This document shows positions 51,011 to 59,390 of a stretch of 64,000 nt of DNA, piece after piece. The stretch spans positions 1-64,000 of the forward strand of contig JABXIM010000070.1 of assembly GCA_013373085.1 (NCBI GenBank). Direction: 5' to 3'. The notes under the pieces were generated by a model that did no database searches, had not been told where the DNA came from, and worked only from the letters and a program-made list of their open reading frames with translations. Origin of the DNA: Oceanospirillaceae bacterium. GTDB taxonomy: Bacteria; Pseudomonadota; Gammaproteobacteria; Pseudomonadales; Balneatricaceae. Both the position numbers and the translations under genes were made by a program. The stretch's first letter is position 1. Every line of letters starts with the position of its first letter.

Positions 51011-52732
51011 TCATTGCATCAGCAGAAAAACGATGACCAGCGACAGCGTCAGCGAGACGCCCTGCCAGAACAGCACGGGGTTGCGTTCCAGCAATGGCGG
51101 GCGGCTGCCGTCGAGATAGGCTTGGCTGGGGTGACGCAGGTCGTAGACGAATTCCGACAGCTCGCCGTAGCGTTTCAGCGGGTCGGGGTGCAGCGCTTTC
51201 TTCAGCGTGGCGTCGAGCCAGGCCGGAATCTCGCGCTCGTCGTCGAGTACCGGCCGGTAGCGCAGCCGGCGCTGTGCCGCAGTGGTCCTGGCCTTCGGTA
51301 CGTCGGTACCGTAGGGAAAGCGGCCGCACAGCATTTGGTAAGCGATCACGGCCAGCGAGTAGAGATCGGAGCGGGCGCTGCCGGGCTCGCCGAGAAAATA
51401 TTCCGGCGCCGAGTAGAGCGCGGTGCCCAGCAGGTTCGGCTGATCGCAACCCTGTGACGACTCGACGATACCGGCGACGCGGGTGGAGCCGAAATCGATG
51501 ATTTTCACCGTGCCGTTGGCGTCGATCATCACGTTCTCGGGCCGCAGGTCCTGGTGCACCATCTCCATCCGGTGGAAGGCGCGCAGGCCGCGGGCGATCT
51601 GCTCGACGATATCGCGCACCGTCTCCAGATCCGGCGTCGGGTTGTCGAGCAGCCACTGGGCCAGCGTTCTGCCTTCTATGTATTCGCTGACGGTATAGAG
51701 GCAGCTGCGCGGCCGCGTGGCCGGCGCCGCCTTGAGCACGTGGAGGCTGTTGATGCGCCGGGCAATCCACTCCTCGAGCATGAAGCGCTCGAGGTAGGCC
51801 GGGTCCTCACCGAGGTCGATCGACGGGGTTTTCAGCACCACCTGGGTACCGTTTTCCTCGTCGGCGGCCAGGTATACGTGGCTGCGGCTGGTGGCGTGGA
51901 TCTCGCGCTGTATCCGGTAGCCGTCGATCAGCATTCGCGGTTCGAGCGGCGGTGGCAGCGGCAGCTCCTCGACCTGACGCTGCAGGACGGCATGTTCGGG
52001 CCCCGGGACATCGTCGATCTGCAGGATCTGCACGGTCAGGTTGTCATGACTGCCGCGCTCCAGCGCATGTTCGACGATCCGCCGCGCCACGGCATCCAGG
52101 TCCTGCTCGGGGGGCTGCAGACAGTCGAGGATAAAGCGGGCATCGGCGTAGGCATAGACGCCGTCGGTCGCGATGACGAAGGTGTCGCCGGAACGCACCG
52201 GCAGCGCCTGGTAATCCAGCTCCAGGGCCTCGTCGATACCGAGCGCGCGGCTGAGGTAGGTCTCGTCGTCCGATACCCAGAGACGGTGGTCCTTGGTCAG
52301 TTGCTCCAGCGCATTGTTGTGGACGCGGTAGATGCGGGTGTCGCCGACGTGGAAAAGGTGCGCGGTGGTGGCCTTCACGACCATGGCGCTGAGGGTGCAG
52401 ACGTAGCCGCGGTCGCGATCGAAACGGAACTCGCTGTTGCGGGTCTGGGAGTAGAGCCAGGAGTTGGTGGCCGAGAGCACGCGCTCGGCGGCGTTGCGCA
52501 CCGACCAGGCCTCGGAGGTGCAGAAGTAGTCGTCGAGGAAGGATTTGACCGCGGCGGCGCTGGCGATCTGGCTGACGCTGCTCGAGCTGATGCCGTCGGC
52601 CATCGCCAGAGCGGCGCCCTTGAGACTCAGCTGCGGCTCTTTCGGGATCAGAGCGCCGTGGAAATCCTGGTTCTGTTGCTTGCGGCCCTTGTCGGAATAC
52701 TGGCCGATGCGGAGCTTGAGTCGACGGGTCAT
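51011..52732 (-). CDS. PP2C phosphatase-Ser/Thr kinase fusion with C-terminal membrane anchor
   Basis: A 573-residue bifunctional protein. Residues 1-235 are a PP2C phosphatase (QNQDFHGALIP, MADGISSSSVSQ, HVGDTRIYR, ATDGVY). Residues 265-540 are a Hanks-type kinase (VVLKTPSIDLG lysine, MVHQDLRPENVMID catalytic loop, IDFGSTRVAG). A membrane helix is at 552-571 (LFWQGVSLTLSLVIVFLLM). Similar fusions lie in nitrate-assimilation operons of Pseudomonas (PA1782 beside nasA and nirB). Here it sits between an FNT channel and cyanase, so it may control the channel by phosphorylation; that is inference. Confidence 0.9.
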   Translation of the reverse strand: MTRRLKLRIGQYSDKGRKQQNQDFHGALIPKEPQLSLKGAALAMADGISSSSVSQIASAAAVKSFLDDYFCTSEAWSVRNAAERVLSATNSWLYSQTRNSEFRFDRDRGYVCTLSAMVVKATTAHLFHVGDTRIYRVHNNALEQLTKDHRLWVSDDETYLSRALGIDEALELDYQALPVRSGDTFVIATDGVYAYADARFILDCLQPPEQDLDAVARRIVEHALERGSHDNLTVQILQIDDVPGPEHAVLQRQVEELPLPPPLEPRMLIDGYRIQREIHATSRSHVYLAADEENGTQVVLKTPSIDLGEDPAYLERFMLEEWIARRINSLHVLKAAPATRPRSCLYTVSEYIEGRTLAQWLLDNPTPDLETVRDIVEQIARGLRAFHRMEMVHQDLRPENVMIDANGTVKIIDFGSTRVAGIVESSQGCDQPNLLGTALYSAPEYFLGEPGSARSDLYSLAVIAYQMLCGRFPYGTDVPKARTTAAQRRLRYRPVLDDEREIPAWLDATLKKALHPDPLKRYGELSEFVYDLRHPSQAYLDGSRPPLLERNPVLFWQGVSLTLSLVIVFLLMQ

Positions 52733-52744
52733 GGTACTGGCCGA

Positions 52745-52775
52745 AAAGTCCCCCGGCTGCGACAGCAGCCGGGGG
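52745..52775 (-). terminator. Intercistronic hairpin between FNT gene and kinase gene
   Basis: A perfect 11-bp stem CCCCCGGCTGC / GCAGCCGGGGG with a 4-base loop, followed on the minus strand by ACTTTTC. The weak T-run suggests partial termination that would make more channel than kinase and cyanase mRNA. Confidence 0.6.
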
Positions 52776-52796
52776 CAGGAAGGGAAGGATGTCGGG

Positions 52797-53642
52797 TTAG
52801 ACGGTGGCGACGGAACCCTTGCCGCTTTCGTCCTTCACGGCACGCTTCTTGGCGGTGCGGACGTGGGTGGTGTAGAGGGTCAGGCCGGTGAAGGCCAGGC
52901 CGCCGACCAGGTTGCCCAGCGCGGTCGGGATCTCGTTCCAGATGAAGTAGTCCATGATCGAGAAGTCACCGCCCATGATCAGCGCGAACGGGAACAGGAA
53001 CATGTTGACGACGGAGTGCTCGAAGCCCATGAAGAAGAACAGCATGATCGGCATCCACATCGCCAGCACCTTGCCGCTGACGTGGGTCGAGATCATCGCG
53101 CCGACGACACCCATCGATACCATCCAGTTACACAGCATGCCGCGGATGAAGATGGTCAGCCAGCCATCGAAGCCGTAGGCGGCATAGCCGACGGTACGTG
53201 CCTCGCCGATGCCGGCGACCTTTTCGGCGATGGCGCCGCCGTCGGTGTTGTAGCCGTAGGTGAAGATGAACGACATCATGAAGGCCACGGTCAGGGCGCC
53301 GGCGAAGTTACCCAGGAACACCAGGCCCCAGTTGCGCAGGATCTGGCCCGGGGTAACGCCGGGGCGCTTGTCGAGCCAGGCCAGTGGCGTCAGCATGAAG
53401 ACGCCGGTCAGCAGGTCGAAGCCCATCAGGTAGAGCATGCAGAAACCGACCGGGAACAGGATGGCGCCGATCAGGAAGACGCCGGTCTGCACGGCAATGG
53501 TGACGGCGAACACCGCGGCCAGGGCCAGAATCGCACCGGCCATGTAGGCGCGGATCAGGGTATCGCGGGTGGACATGTAGATCTTGGCCTCGCCCGCATC
53601 CACCATCTTGGTCACGAACTCGGAGGGAATGAGATATGCCAT
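52797..53642 (-). CDS. Formate/nitrite transporter (FNT) family channel
   Basis: A 281-residue protein with six membrane segments and FNT signatures (NWLVCxA-like NWMVSMGVV and FEHSVVNMFLFPFAL). FNT channels pass small monovalent anions such as formate, nitrite or hydrosulfide. The start MAYLIPSEFVTKMVD at 53642 has GAGG upstream; the longer frame to 53729 begins inside a terminator and is rejected. The location behind an ANTAR-controlled leader and ahead of cyanase suggests nitrite or cyanate as substrate. Confidence 0.92.
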   Translation of the reverse strand: MAYLIPSEFVTKMVDAGEAKIYMSTRDTLIRAYMAGAILALAAVFAVTIAVQTGVFLIGAILFPVGFCMLYLMGFDLLTGVFMLTPLAWLDKRPGVTPGQILRNWGLVFLGNFAGALTVAFMMSFIFTYGYNTDGGAIAEKVAGIGEARTVGYAAYGFDGWLTIFIRGMLCNWMVSMGVVGAMISTHVSGKVLAMWMPIMLFFFMGFEHSVVNMFLFPFALIMGGDFSIMDYFIWNEIPTALGNLVGGLAFTGLTLYTTHVRTAKKRAVKDESGKGSVATV

Positions 53643-53728
53643 CTTGGTTGCCTCGTTCAGTGGTCGAAAATCAGTATTTGCAGCACCCGCCGGCTCCGGA
53701 GTATCGATTTCGGGGGGGCGGAAGCGCA

Positions 53729-53784
53729 TAAAAAAACGGCGCCCACATACTCCAGCCTTTGCAGGTGGAGAGTTGGACGCCGTT
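53729..53784 (-). terminator. Leader terminator of the FNT operon (attenuator)
   Basis: Minus-strand AACGGCGTCCAAC pairs with the distal GTGGGCGCCGTT, and the inner CTCCA pairs with TGGAG. A T-run follows (TTTTTTAT). It ends 87 bases before the FNT start and shares its 5' arm with the second ANTAR hairpin. Confidence 0.8.
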
Positions 53785-53827
53785 ATCCAGGAAACTCACA
53801 AATTGTCGCGGGCCCACGCTGGCCCGC
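53774..53827 (-). promoter_or_regulatory. Dual-hairpin ANTAR antiterminator RNA
   Basis: On the minus strand the first hairpin (53808-53827) is GCGGGCC, loop AGCGTG, GGCCCGC. The second (53774-53789) is TGGAT, loop AACGGC, GTCCA. Both hexaloops have A at position 1 and G at position 4, the known ANTAR recognition rule. The second hairpin and the terminator are mutually exclusive, so binding by the NIT-ANTAR protein should allow read-through. Confidence 0.78.
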
Positions 53828-53842
53828 TAATCACAGTAGACT

Positions 53843-53860
53843 CAGCAAACGCCGTACCAT
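53843..53860 (-). promoter_or_regulatory. Sigma54 promoter of the FNT-cynS operon
   Basis: Minus-strand TGGTACGGCGTTTGCTGA fits TGGCACG-N4-TTGCW with GG-N10-GC spacing. The predicted start, near 53833, falls just before the first ANTAR hairpin, so the leader would begin with the antiterminator. Confidence 0.72.
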
Positions 53861-53887
53861 CTTTAAGGTTTCTATAAATAGTTCTTT

Positions 53888-55267
53888 TTAATCAGTAGGT
53901 TGCCTATTGCTGCGAGCGCTGCGGCTGGATTTGTTCGGCTTTCCGGCTTGCGCCTCCATGGTGCAGGTCGGGCGATTTTTGCCCTGCAACGGCTCATTGC
54001 CACGGCCGAAATCCTCGATCACCAGCCGGGCGACATCGATCAGGCGCTTGTTGGCGGTCATGGCGGTCTGCTGCATCAGCCGGTAGGCCTGCTCCTCGCT
54101 GAGCCCGTTGCGCTGCATCAGCAGCCCCTTGGCGCGCTCGATGCGTTTGCGGTCCCGCAGCGCCTCGCGGGCTTCGGTCAGCTCGTCGTTGACCGTCTGC
54201 AGCCGCTCAGACTGCGTCTTGATCATGTCGTAGAGCGAACGCACCAGCTCGTGTTCGGCGTGCCCGGAGGACAGCGAAGGGGCGGCACCGGTCTCGTCGC
54301 CGAGCATCCGCGTCAGGGGCGATGTCGTCGGCACGCGCAGCGAGGTCAGCAGCTGCAGCCGGTCGTGCTGCTGCTGCAGGTTCTGGCGGGCTTGCCGCAC
54401 CCGGTGCTGGCTCAACTGCGACAGCGCCGCCGACAATTGCCGTTCCAGTGCCTGCATGGCGTCGATGCGCTGCGTGGTCAGGTCGTACCAGACCTCGCTG
54501 ATATCCGGCGGCAGCCCGGCGCCGGCCTCGACCCGGCTGACCACGGTGCGCAGCCGGGTCAGTTCGGCTGTGGCGCCCCGTCGTTCGAGCGAGTGCCAGC
54601 CCGCGATCTGCTCGGGCTCGGCGAACTGCACGAACAGCTCGAAACAGCGATTCTGGGAGTCGCGCAGGTGTACCAGCCGCTCCAGCTGCGTCGGCTCGAA
54701 ACTGCCGGCGGCGAAGCCCAGCGCGCCCCAGGCGCGCTCCTGCCCGGCGTATTCCTTGCCCTGCATGAAGTTGAACAGCGCCACCAGGGCCCGGGTCAGC
54801 TCGGGGTCGCCGGAGATGTCCGCCGCCTCGAACACCACCGCCAGCAGCGCTGCGATCAGGCGGCTCAGGGTCGCCGTGGACTCGGTGGCCTTTAGCGCCT
54901 GGGCATCGGCCGCGCAGCGCAGCGCGCCGAGCTCGTCCAGTGCGTGCAGGACGTAGGCGATGTTGTTGAGCAGCCTGGCGTTGCCGGCCAGCGGGCCCCG
55001 CTCGGTATCGAGCTGCGCCAGGTAGTCGCGCAGCTGCGATTCGGCGCGCCGGCTCTGCTCGACCTGCTGCGCGCGCTGATCGTGGAAGCGTTGGCCGTCG
55101 GACTGCAGGAAGACGTTCGACAGCCCGCGCTCGCGCTGCAGCTCGTGGATCAGGTCGTTGACCCGGGTCACCAGGTCGCAGCTCGTGACCAACTGGTTGA
55201 GCGACGCAATCTCGGCGCGCTTGGCGGCCAGCAGGAATTCGACCGTGGCATTGTTGGGAGCGTGCAT
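53888..55267 (-). CDS. NIT-ANTAR nitrate/nitrite-responsive antiterminator (NasR type)
   Basis: A 459-residue RNA-binding regulator. Residues 20-310 form a helical NIT sensor domain (HELQRERGLSNVFLQSDG is the family N-terminal signature). Residues 350-410 form the ANTAR domain (LRDRKRIERAKGLLMQRNGLSEEQAYRLMQQTAM). NasR of Klebsiella binds nitrate or nitrite through NIT and dual hairpins in leader RNA through ANTAR. A matching leader lies directly downstream, in front of the FNT gene. A 40-base stretch of its 5' end (55224-55263) is repeated at 62707. The basic C-terminal tail of about 40 residues is longer than usual. Confidence 0.92.
   Translation of the reverse strand: MHAPNNATVEFLLAAKRAEIASLNQLVTSCDLVTRVNDLIHELQRERGLSNVFLQSDGQRFHDQRAQQVEQSRRAESQLRDYLAQLDTERGPLAGNARLLNNIAYVLHALDELGALRCAADAQALKATESTATLSRLIAALLAVVFEAADISGDPELTRALVALFNFMQGKEYAGQERAWGALGFAAGSFEPTQLERLVHLRDSQNRCFELFVQFAEPEQIAGWHSLERRGATAELTRLRTVVSRVEAGAGLPPDISEVWYDLTTQRIDAMQALERQLSAALSQLSQHRVRQARQNLQQQHDRLQLLTSLRVPTTSPLTRMLGDETGAAPSLSSGHAEHELVRSLYDMIKTQSERLQTVNDELTEAREALRDRKRIERAKGLLMQRNGLSEEQAYRLMQQTAMTANKRLIDVARLVIEDFGRGNEPLQGKNRPTCTMEAQAGKPNKSSRSARSNRQPTD
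53949..53965. promoter_or_regulatory. Candidate NtrC site inside the end of the NIT-ANTAR gene
   Basis: Minus-strand TGCACCATGGAGGCGCA matches TGCAC-N7-GTGCA with one mismatch, about 124 bases upstream of the predicted sigma54 start. It lies within coding sequence, so chance is possible. Confidence 0.4.
55224..55263. repeat. 40-bp direct repeat, copy 1 (in NIT-ANTAR 5' end)
   Basis: 37 of 40 bases are identical to 62707-62746 in the same orientation, including TGGCATTGTTGGGAGCGT. This copy encodes residues 2-15 of the NIT-ANTAR protein. The two copies bracket the p-cresol gene block. Confidence 0.7.
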
Positions 55268-55414
55268 GCTCAGAACCCCTGGTACTGACGATGGTTATCC
55301 CAGGTTTCGAGCAATGGTCGTGCCAATAGCCAGGCAAGGGGCGACTGACGCCCGGCGCTAAATGTGAAGGCGAGGGCGGATCGGCCGGTGGCAGGGCCAA
55401 TGGTCACCAGGGCG

Positions 55415-57286
55415 TCAGTTGTCCTTGCGTCGGTCTTTCAGCCGGTAGCTCAGCTGCGCCCGGCTCATGCCCAGCATCCGGGCCGCCGCGGTGATGTTGC
55501 CGCCGCTGCGCTCCATTGCTTCATCGATCAGCAGGGCTTCGACTTCGGCCAGCGATGTATCGAGCGCGTCATCGCTCCCTTTCAGGAAAGCGCCGAGCCG
55601 CTCCAGCGGAGCATATGTACGGTCGGCCGGCGGCGCAGCCGCCTGCGACAGGGTCGACGCGGCCGTATGCCGGTCGTCGGCCCGAGTGTCCCCGGGCCCC
55701 GTCGGCATGCGCTCGACCGCGGGCCTGTTGCCCCGGGTCGCGTTGCGCCAGGCGAGGCGCTCGGTTTCGCCGCCGAGCGCGAGATGGTTGATATCCAGGG
55801 CGTCGCCGTCCTCGGCGATGATCACGCCGCGCTCGATCAGGTTCTGCAACTCGCGGATATTGCCGGGAAAGTCGTAGTTCAGCAGGGTGTTGACCAGCCG
55901 GGTGGTAAAGCCGGTCAGCTTGCGCCGGTACTGCTCGCAATAGTGCTGCAGAAAATGGCTCATCAGCAGCGGCAGGTCCTCGCGCCGGTCCCTGAGCGGA
56001 GGCAGATGGATCGGGAATACGTTCAGGCGGTAGAAAAGGTCTTCGCGAAAGCGGCCGGCCTCGGCCTCGGCCCGCAGGTCGAGGTTGGTGGCGGCGACGA
56101 CACGCACATCGACCCTGATGGTCTTGCTGCCGCCCAGGCGCTCCAGTTCGCCCTCCTGTATCACGCGCAGGATCTTGCCCTGCGCGGACAGGCTGAGTGT
56201 GGCGATCTCGTCCAGGAACAGGGTGCCGCCGTCGGCCCGCTCGAAGCGGCCCTGGCGGTGACGGTCCGCGCCGGTAAAGGCGCCTTTCTCGACCCCGAAC
56301 AGCTCCGCCTCGACCAGGTTTTCCGGCAGGGTGGCGCAGTTCAGCGCGATCAGCGGAGCCTCCCGGCGGGGGCTTTGCCGGTGCAGCGCGCGGGCGAACA
56401 GTTCCTTGCCCACGCCCGACTCGCCGGTGAGCAGGACCGTCGCCTCGGTGGGGGCGACGCGGGACAGCAGCCGGGTGGCCGCGAGGAACGCCGGCGACCC
56501 GCCGACCATCAGGTGGTGGGGGGCTGTGGTGGGTCGGTCGAAGGTGTAGAGGGCGACCTCCGTTTCGGCGAACAGGTCCGCGTCCTTGTCTTCCCAGTCG
56601 ACGGCGGACTTGCCGATGATGCGGCAGCGGTCATGGCCGCATCCCTTGCATTCCTGCTCGTGGAAGATCACGTCGCGCCCGAGCAGGGTCGAGGCGTAAC
56701 CGCTGGCGTAGCCCAGCTGCATCCAGCAGACCGGTTCGCTGCTGATGCCGTAGCTGGCCAGGTGCTGCATCGCTTCCATGGAGTCGTACCAGAGGAACTC
56801 GCCGTAAAAGTGGCCACTGGCGTTGTCGAACTCGAACTCGACCACCTCGATATCGATCAGGCCTTTCAGCTTGTGCAGGCGGGGGCCGGCCGAGAACAGG
56901 CTCGCGTCGTCGCCGTTGGGCCAGAGCTCGCATACCTTGGCCGCGTCGCGCGCACCGGCCTGCCAGCCCATGCGTTTCAGCAGCCGTCGCGTGGCGTCGA
57001 TACCCAGGCGATCGATCAGCTCCCCGCGGATGGCGCCGAATACTTCCGCCTGCATCAGCATCACGCGCTGGCCGGCGAGCCAGATATTGTTGCTGTCGCC
57101 GCTGAAGCGGAAGGTCTCGGCCAGGTCTTCCTCGGACGGCGTGCCGCCCTCGGCGAACTGGCGCTGGTTGCGGACCTTGAGCCGGCTATTGCGTTGCCTG
57201 AGGTAGGCCAGGAATTCCCTTTCCAGCCCGGTGTCTCGCTTGGCTTTCATGAGACTTTTATCCAGTCGCTGAATAATTTTATTCAT
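55415..57286 (-). CDS. DmpR/XylR-type sigma54 activator of aromatic catabolism
   Basis: A 623-residue three-domain activator. Residues 55-235 hold the XylR_N and V4R aromatic sensor (IWLAGQRVMLMQAEVFGAIR, then CKGCGHDRCRIIGKS). The AAA+ domain has Walker A GESGVGKE, the sigma54-contact loop KGAFTGADRHRQG and Walker B GGTLFLDEIATL. A Fis-type HTH ends the protein (GGNITAAARMLGMSRAQLSYRL). Divergent orientation to pchACXF and a sigma54 promoter there make it the likely p-cresol sensor. The ATG at 57286 lies in an 8-bp inverted repeat (57275-57292); an alternative start is 57250. Confidence 0.92.
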   Translation of the reverse strand: MNKIIQRLDKSLMKAKRDTGLEREFLAYLRQRNSRLKVRNQRQFAEGGTPSEEDLAETFRFSGDSNNIWLAGQRVMLMQAEVFGAIRGELIDRLGIDATRRLLKRMGWQAGARDAAKVCELWPNGDDASLFSAGPRLHKLKGLIDIEVVEFEFDNASGHFYGEFLWYDSMEAMQHLASYGISSEPVCWMQLGYASGYASTLLGRDVIFHEQECKGCGHDRCRIIGKSAVDWEDKDADLFAETEVALYTFDRPTTAPHHLMVGGSPAFLAATRLLSRVAPTEATVLLTGESGVGKELFARALHRQSPRREAPLIALNCATLPENLVEAELFGVEKGAFTGADRHRQGRFERADGGTLFLDEIATLSLSAQGKILRVIQEGELERLGGSKTIRVDVRVVAATNLDLRAEAEAGRFREDLFYRLNVFPIHLPPLRDRREDLPLLMSHFLQHYCEQYRRKLTGFTTRLVNTLLNYDFPGNIRELQNLIERGVIIAEDGDALDINHLALGGETERLAWRNATRGNRPAVERMPTGPGDTRADDRHTAASTLSQAAAPPADRTYAPLERLGAFLKGSDDALDTSLAEVEALLIDEAMERSGGNITAAARMLGMSRAQLSYRLKDRRKDN

Positions 57287-57379
57287 AAAATTTTAACAGC
57301 CTTGCATAGGCCTTGCCTGGTCCATGGTGGTGAGTTTTGTAACTATCTGTATTTAAAGGATTAAGTTGGAAAATTTCGT

Positions 57380-57399
57380 TTTGGCATCCGGTTTGCTCT
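57380..57399 (+). promoter_or_regulatory. Sigma54 promoter of the pch operon
   Basis: TTGGCATCCGGTTTGCTC has GG at 57383-57384 and GC at 57395-57396 with 10 bases between, fitting TGGCA-N6-TTGC. Transcription would begin near 57408, about 145 bases before pchA. Upstream, CCTTGC occurs twice 11 bases apart (57300, 57311), a possible activator site, followed by an AT-rich stretch suited to DNA bending. Confidence 0.75.
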
Positions 57400-57551
57400 A
57401 CAGGCAATAGGATCAACGGATCCGAGACAGGGTGACCGGTGAATCGCCAGCTCCGGCGCCGTATAAGAAATCGCAGCGAATCGAGCGGTCTTTGGCCGCG
57501 ACCTGCCGCCGCCCCTGCGGCGGGCCGATCCGCACACATCGAGAGCGAACA

Positions 57552-59030
57552 ATGATGCACGAGACTCCGAAACCCTTTGATGACCTGGCGTTGCAGCCAC
57601 TGGCCGGCGAATGGCGCAAGGGCAGCGGCGGCCAGGTCCTGACGGTCACCAACCCTTACAGCAACGAGACGCTGGTCGAGATCCCCCAGGCCAGCCGCGC
57701 CGACCTCGATGCCGCTTTCGCGGCGGCGCAGCAGGCCCAGCAGGCATGGGCCGCGCAGACCCCGACGGTACGGGCGCAGGTACTGCTGAGCGCGGTACGG
57801 ATTTTTGACCAGCGTCGCGACGAGATCATCGACTGGCTGATCCGCGAATCCGGCAGCACCCGCCTGAAAGCCACCATCGAGTGGGGCGCCGCGCGCGCCA
57901 TCACCCTCGAGGCCGCGAGCATGCCGAGCCGCGTCCACGGCCGCATCCTCGAATCCGGCGTGGCGGGCAAGGAGAGCCGGGTCTATCGCAAGCCGCTTGG
58001 CGTCGTGGGCGTCATCAGTCCCTGGAACTTCCCGCTGCACCTGACGCAGCGTTCGATCGCGCCGGCGCTGGCGCTGGGCAACGCGGTGGTGGTCAAGCCG
58101 GCCAGCGATACCCCGGTCACCGGCGGCCTGCTGCTGGCGCGTATCTTCGAGGAGGCGGGGCTTCCCGCGGGACTGTTCAGTGTCGTGGTGGGTCCCGGCT
58201 CGGAAATCGGCGATGCCTTCGTGGCGCATCCGGTGCCCGCGCTGGTGTCGTTCACCGGTTCCACCGAGGTGGGTCGCAATATCGGCCGCATCGCCAGCGG
58301 CGGCCGGCACCTCAAGCATGTGGCGCTGGAGCTGGGCGGCAACAGCCCGTTCGTGGTGCTGGCCGATGCCGATCTCGAGCAGGCGGTGAACGCGGCGGTG
58401 TTCGGCAAGTTCCTGCACAACGGCCAGATCTGCATGGCGATCAACCGCATCATCGTTGAAAAGCCGCTGTACGGCGCCTTCTGCGAGCGTTTTGCCGCCC
58501 GCGTGCGCGAGTTGAATGTCGGCGATCCGAACCTGATCGAGACGGCGGTCGGGCCGGTCATCAACGCGCGCCAGCTGCAGGGCCTGAAAGCGAAGATTGA
58601 GACGGCGCAATCCGAGGGCGCGCGCCTGCTGGTGGGCGGCGAGGCGCAGGGCAACGTGCTGCCGCCGCACGTTTTCGTCGATGTGAAGCCGGAGATGGAT
58701 ATCGCCTTCAACGAGATCTTCGGTCCGCTGGTGGGTATCCAGTGCGCCGAGGACGAAGCGCATGCGCTGACCCTGGCCAACCGATCCGATTACGGCTTGT
58801 CCAGCGCCGTCTTTACCGCCAGTCCGGAGCGTGGCGCCCGCTTCGCGCAGCGCATCAGGGCCGGCATGACCCATATCAACGATATCCCGGTCAACGACGA
58901 CGCCAACGCGCCCTTCGGCGGCGAGAAAAATTCCGGCATCGGCCGCTTCAACGGCGACTGGGCGATCGATGAATTCACCACTGACCACTGGATCACGCTG
59001 CAGCACGAGCCGCGGCACTATCCGTTCTGA
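57552..59030 (+). CDS. pchA: 4-hydroxybenzaldehyde dehydrogenase
   Basis: A 492-residue aldehyde dehydrogenase with [21 protein letters not shown], the catalytic Glu in [11 protein letters not shown] and the catalytic Cys in [10 protein letters not shown]. In the pch operon it oxidises 4-hydroxybenzaldehyde, made from p-cresol, to 4-hydroxybenzoate. The start is one of two adjacent ATGs (57552, 57555) after GAGAG; in-frame codons back to 57432 are rejected because they cross the promoter leader. Confidence 0.93.
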   Translation: MMHETPKPFDDLALQPLAGEWRKGSGGQVLTVTNPYSNETLVEIPQASRADLDAAFAAAQQAQQAWAAQTPTVRAQVLLSAVRIFDQRRDEIIDWLIRESGSTRLKATIEWGAARAITLEAASMPSRVHGRILESGVAGKESRVYRKPLGVVGVISPWNFPLHLTQRSIAPALALGNAVVVKPASDTPVTGGLLLARIFEEAGLPAGLFSVVVGPGSEIGDAFVAHPVPALVSFTGSTEVGRNIGRIASGGRHLKHVALELGGNSPFVVLADADLEQAVNAAVFGKFLHNGQICMAINRIIVEKPLYGAFCERFAARVRELNVGDPNLIETAVGPVINARQLQGLKAKIETAQSEGARLLVGGEAQGNVLPPHVFVDVKPEMDIAFNEIFGPLVGIQCAEDEAHALTLANRSDYGLSSAVFTASPERGARFAQRIRAGMTHINDIPVNDDANAPFGGEKNSGIGRFNGDWAIDEFTTDHWITLQHEPRHYPF

Positions 59031-59048
59031 CGGTCGGGAGACGACAAG

Positions 59049-59387
59049 ATGCTGAAAAAGCCAACATCCCATGCCAGCCGGCCGTTTCCGCTCGGTGCCG
59101 CTGTGCTGCTCGGCGCCACGCTGCTGCTGGGTTCAACCGGGGCCCGCGCGGAAAACACCTGGCGCGACGGTGAACAGGTGTACGCCAAGGTCTGCGGTCA
59201 TTGCCATGAAAAGGGTATCGGGCCGGTGATCAAGGGCCGCAGCCTGCCGCCGAGCTATATCAGCGCCATCGTGCGCCATGGTTTCCGCGCCATGCCGGCG
59301 TTCCGTGCCTCCTTTATCGACGATGCGTCGCTTGCGGCCGTCGCCGAGTTCGTCGGCAACAGCCCGGCGCCCGCGGGCAGGGAGTGA
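59049..59387 (+). CDS. pchC: 4-cresol dehydrogenase cytochrome c subunit
   Basis: A 112-residue secreted monohaem cytochrome. The signal peptide ends near GARA-EN (residue 34), the haem motif is VCGHCH near residue 49 and the axial Met is in FRAMPAF near residue 80. It takes electrons from the PchF flavin in the periplasmic flavocytochrome. It lies 18 bases after pchA and 3 bases before pchX. Confidence 0.92.
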   Translation: MLKKPTSHASRPFPLGAAVLLGATLLLGSTGARAENTWRDGEQVYAKVCGHCHEKGIGPVIKGRSLPPSYISAIVRHGFRAMPAFRASFIDDASLAAVAEFVGNSPAPAGRE

Positions 59388-59390
59388 GCC

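Noticed and set aside
53643-53729. N-terminal extension of the FNT protein
   Set aside because: It would begin inside the leader terminator, is proline-rich and unlike the family, and a good ribosome binding site precedes the ATG at 53642.
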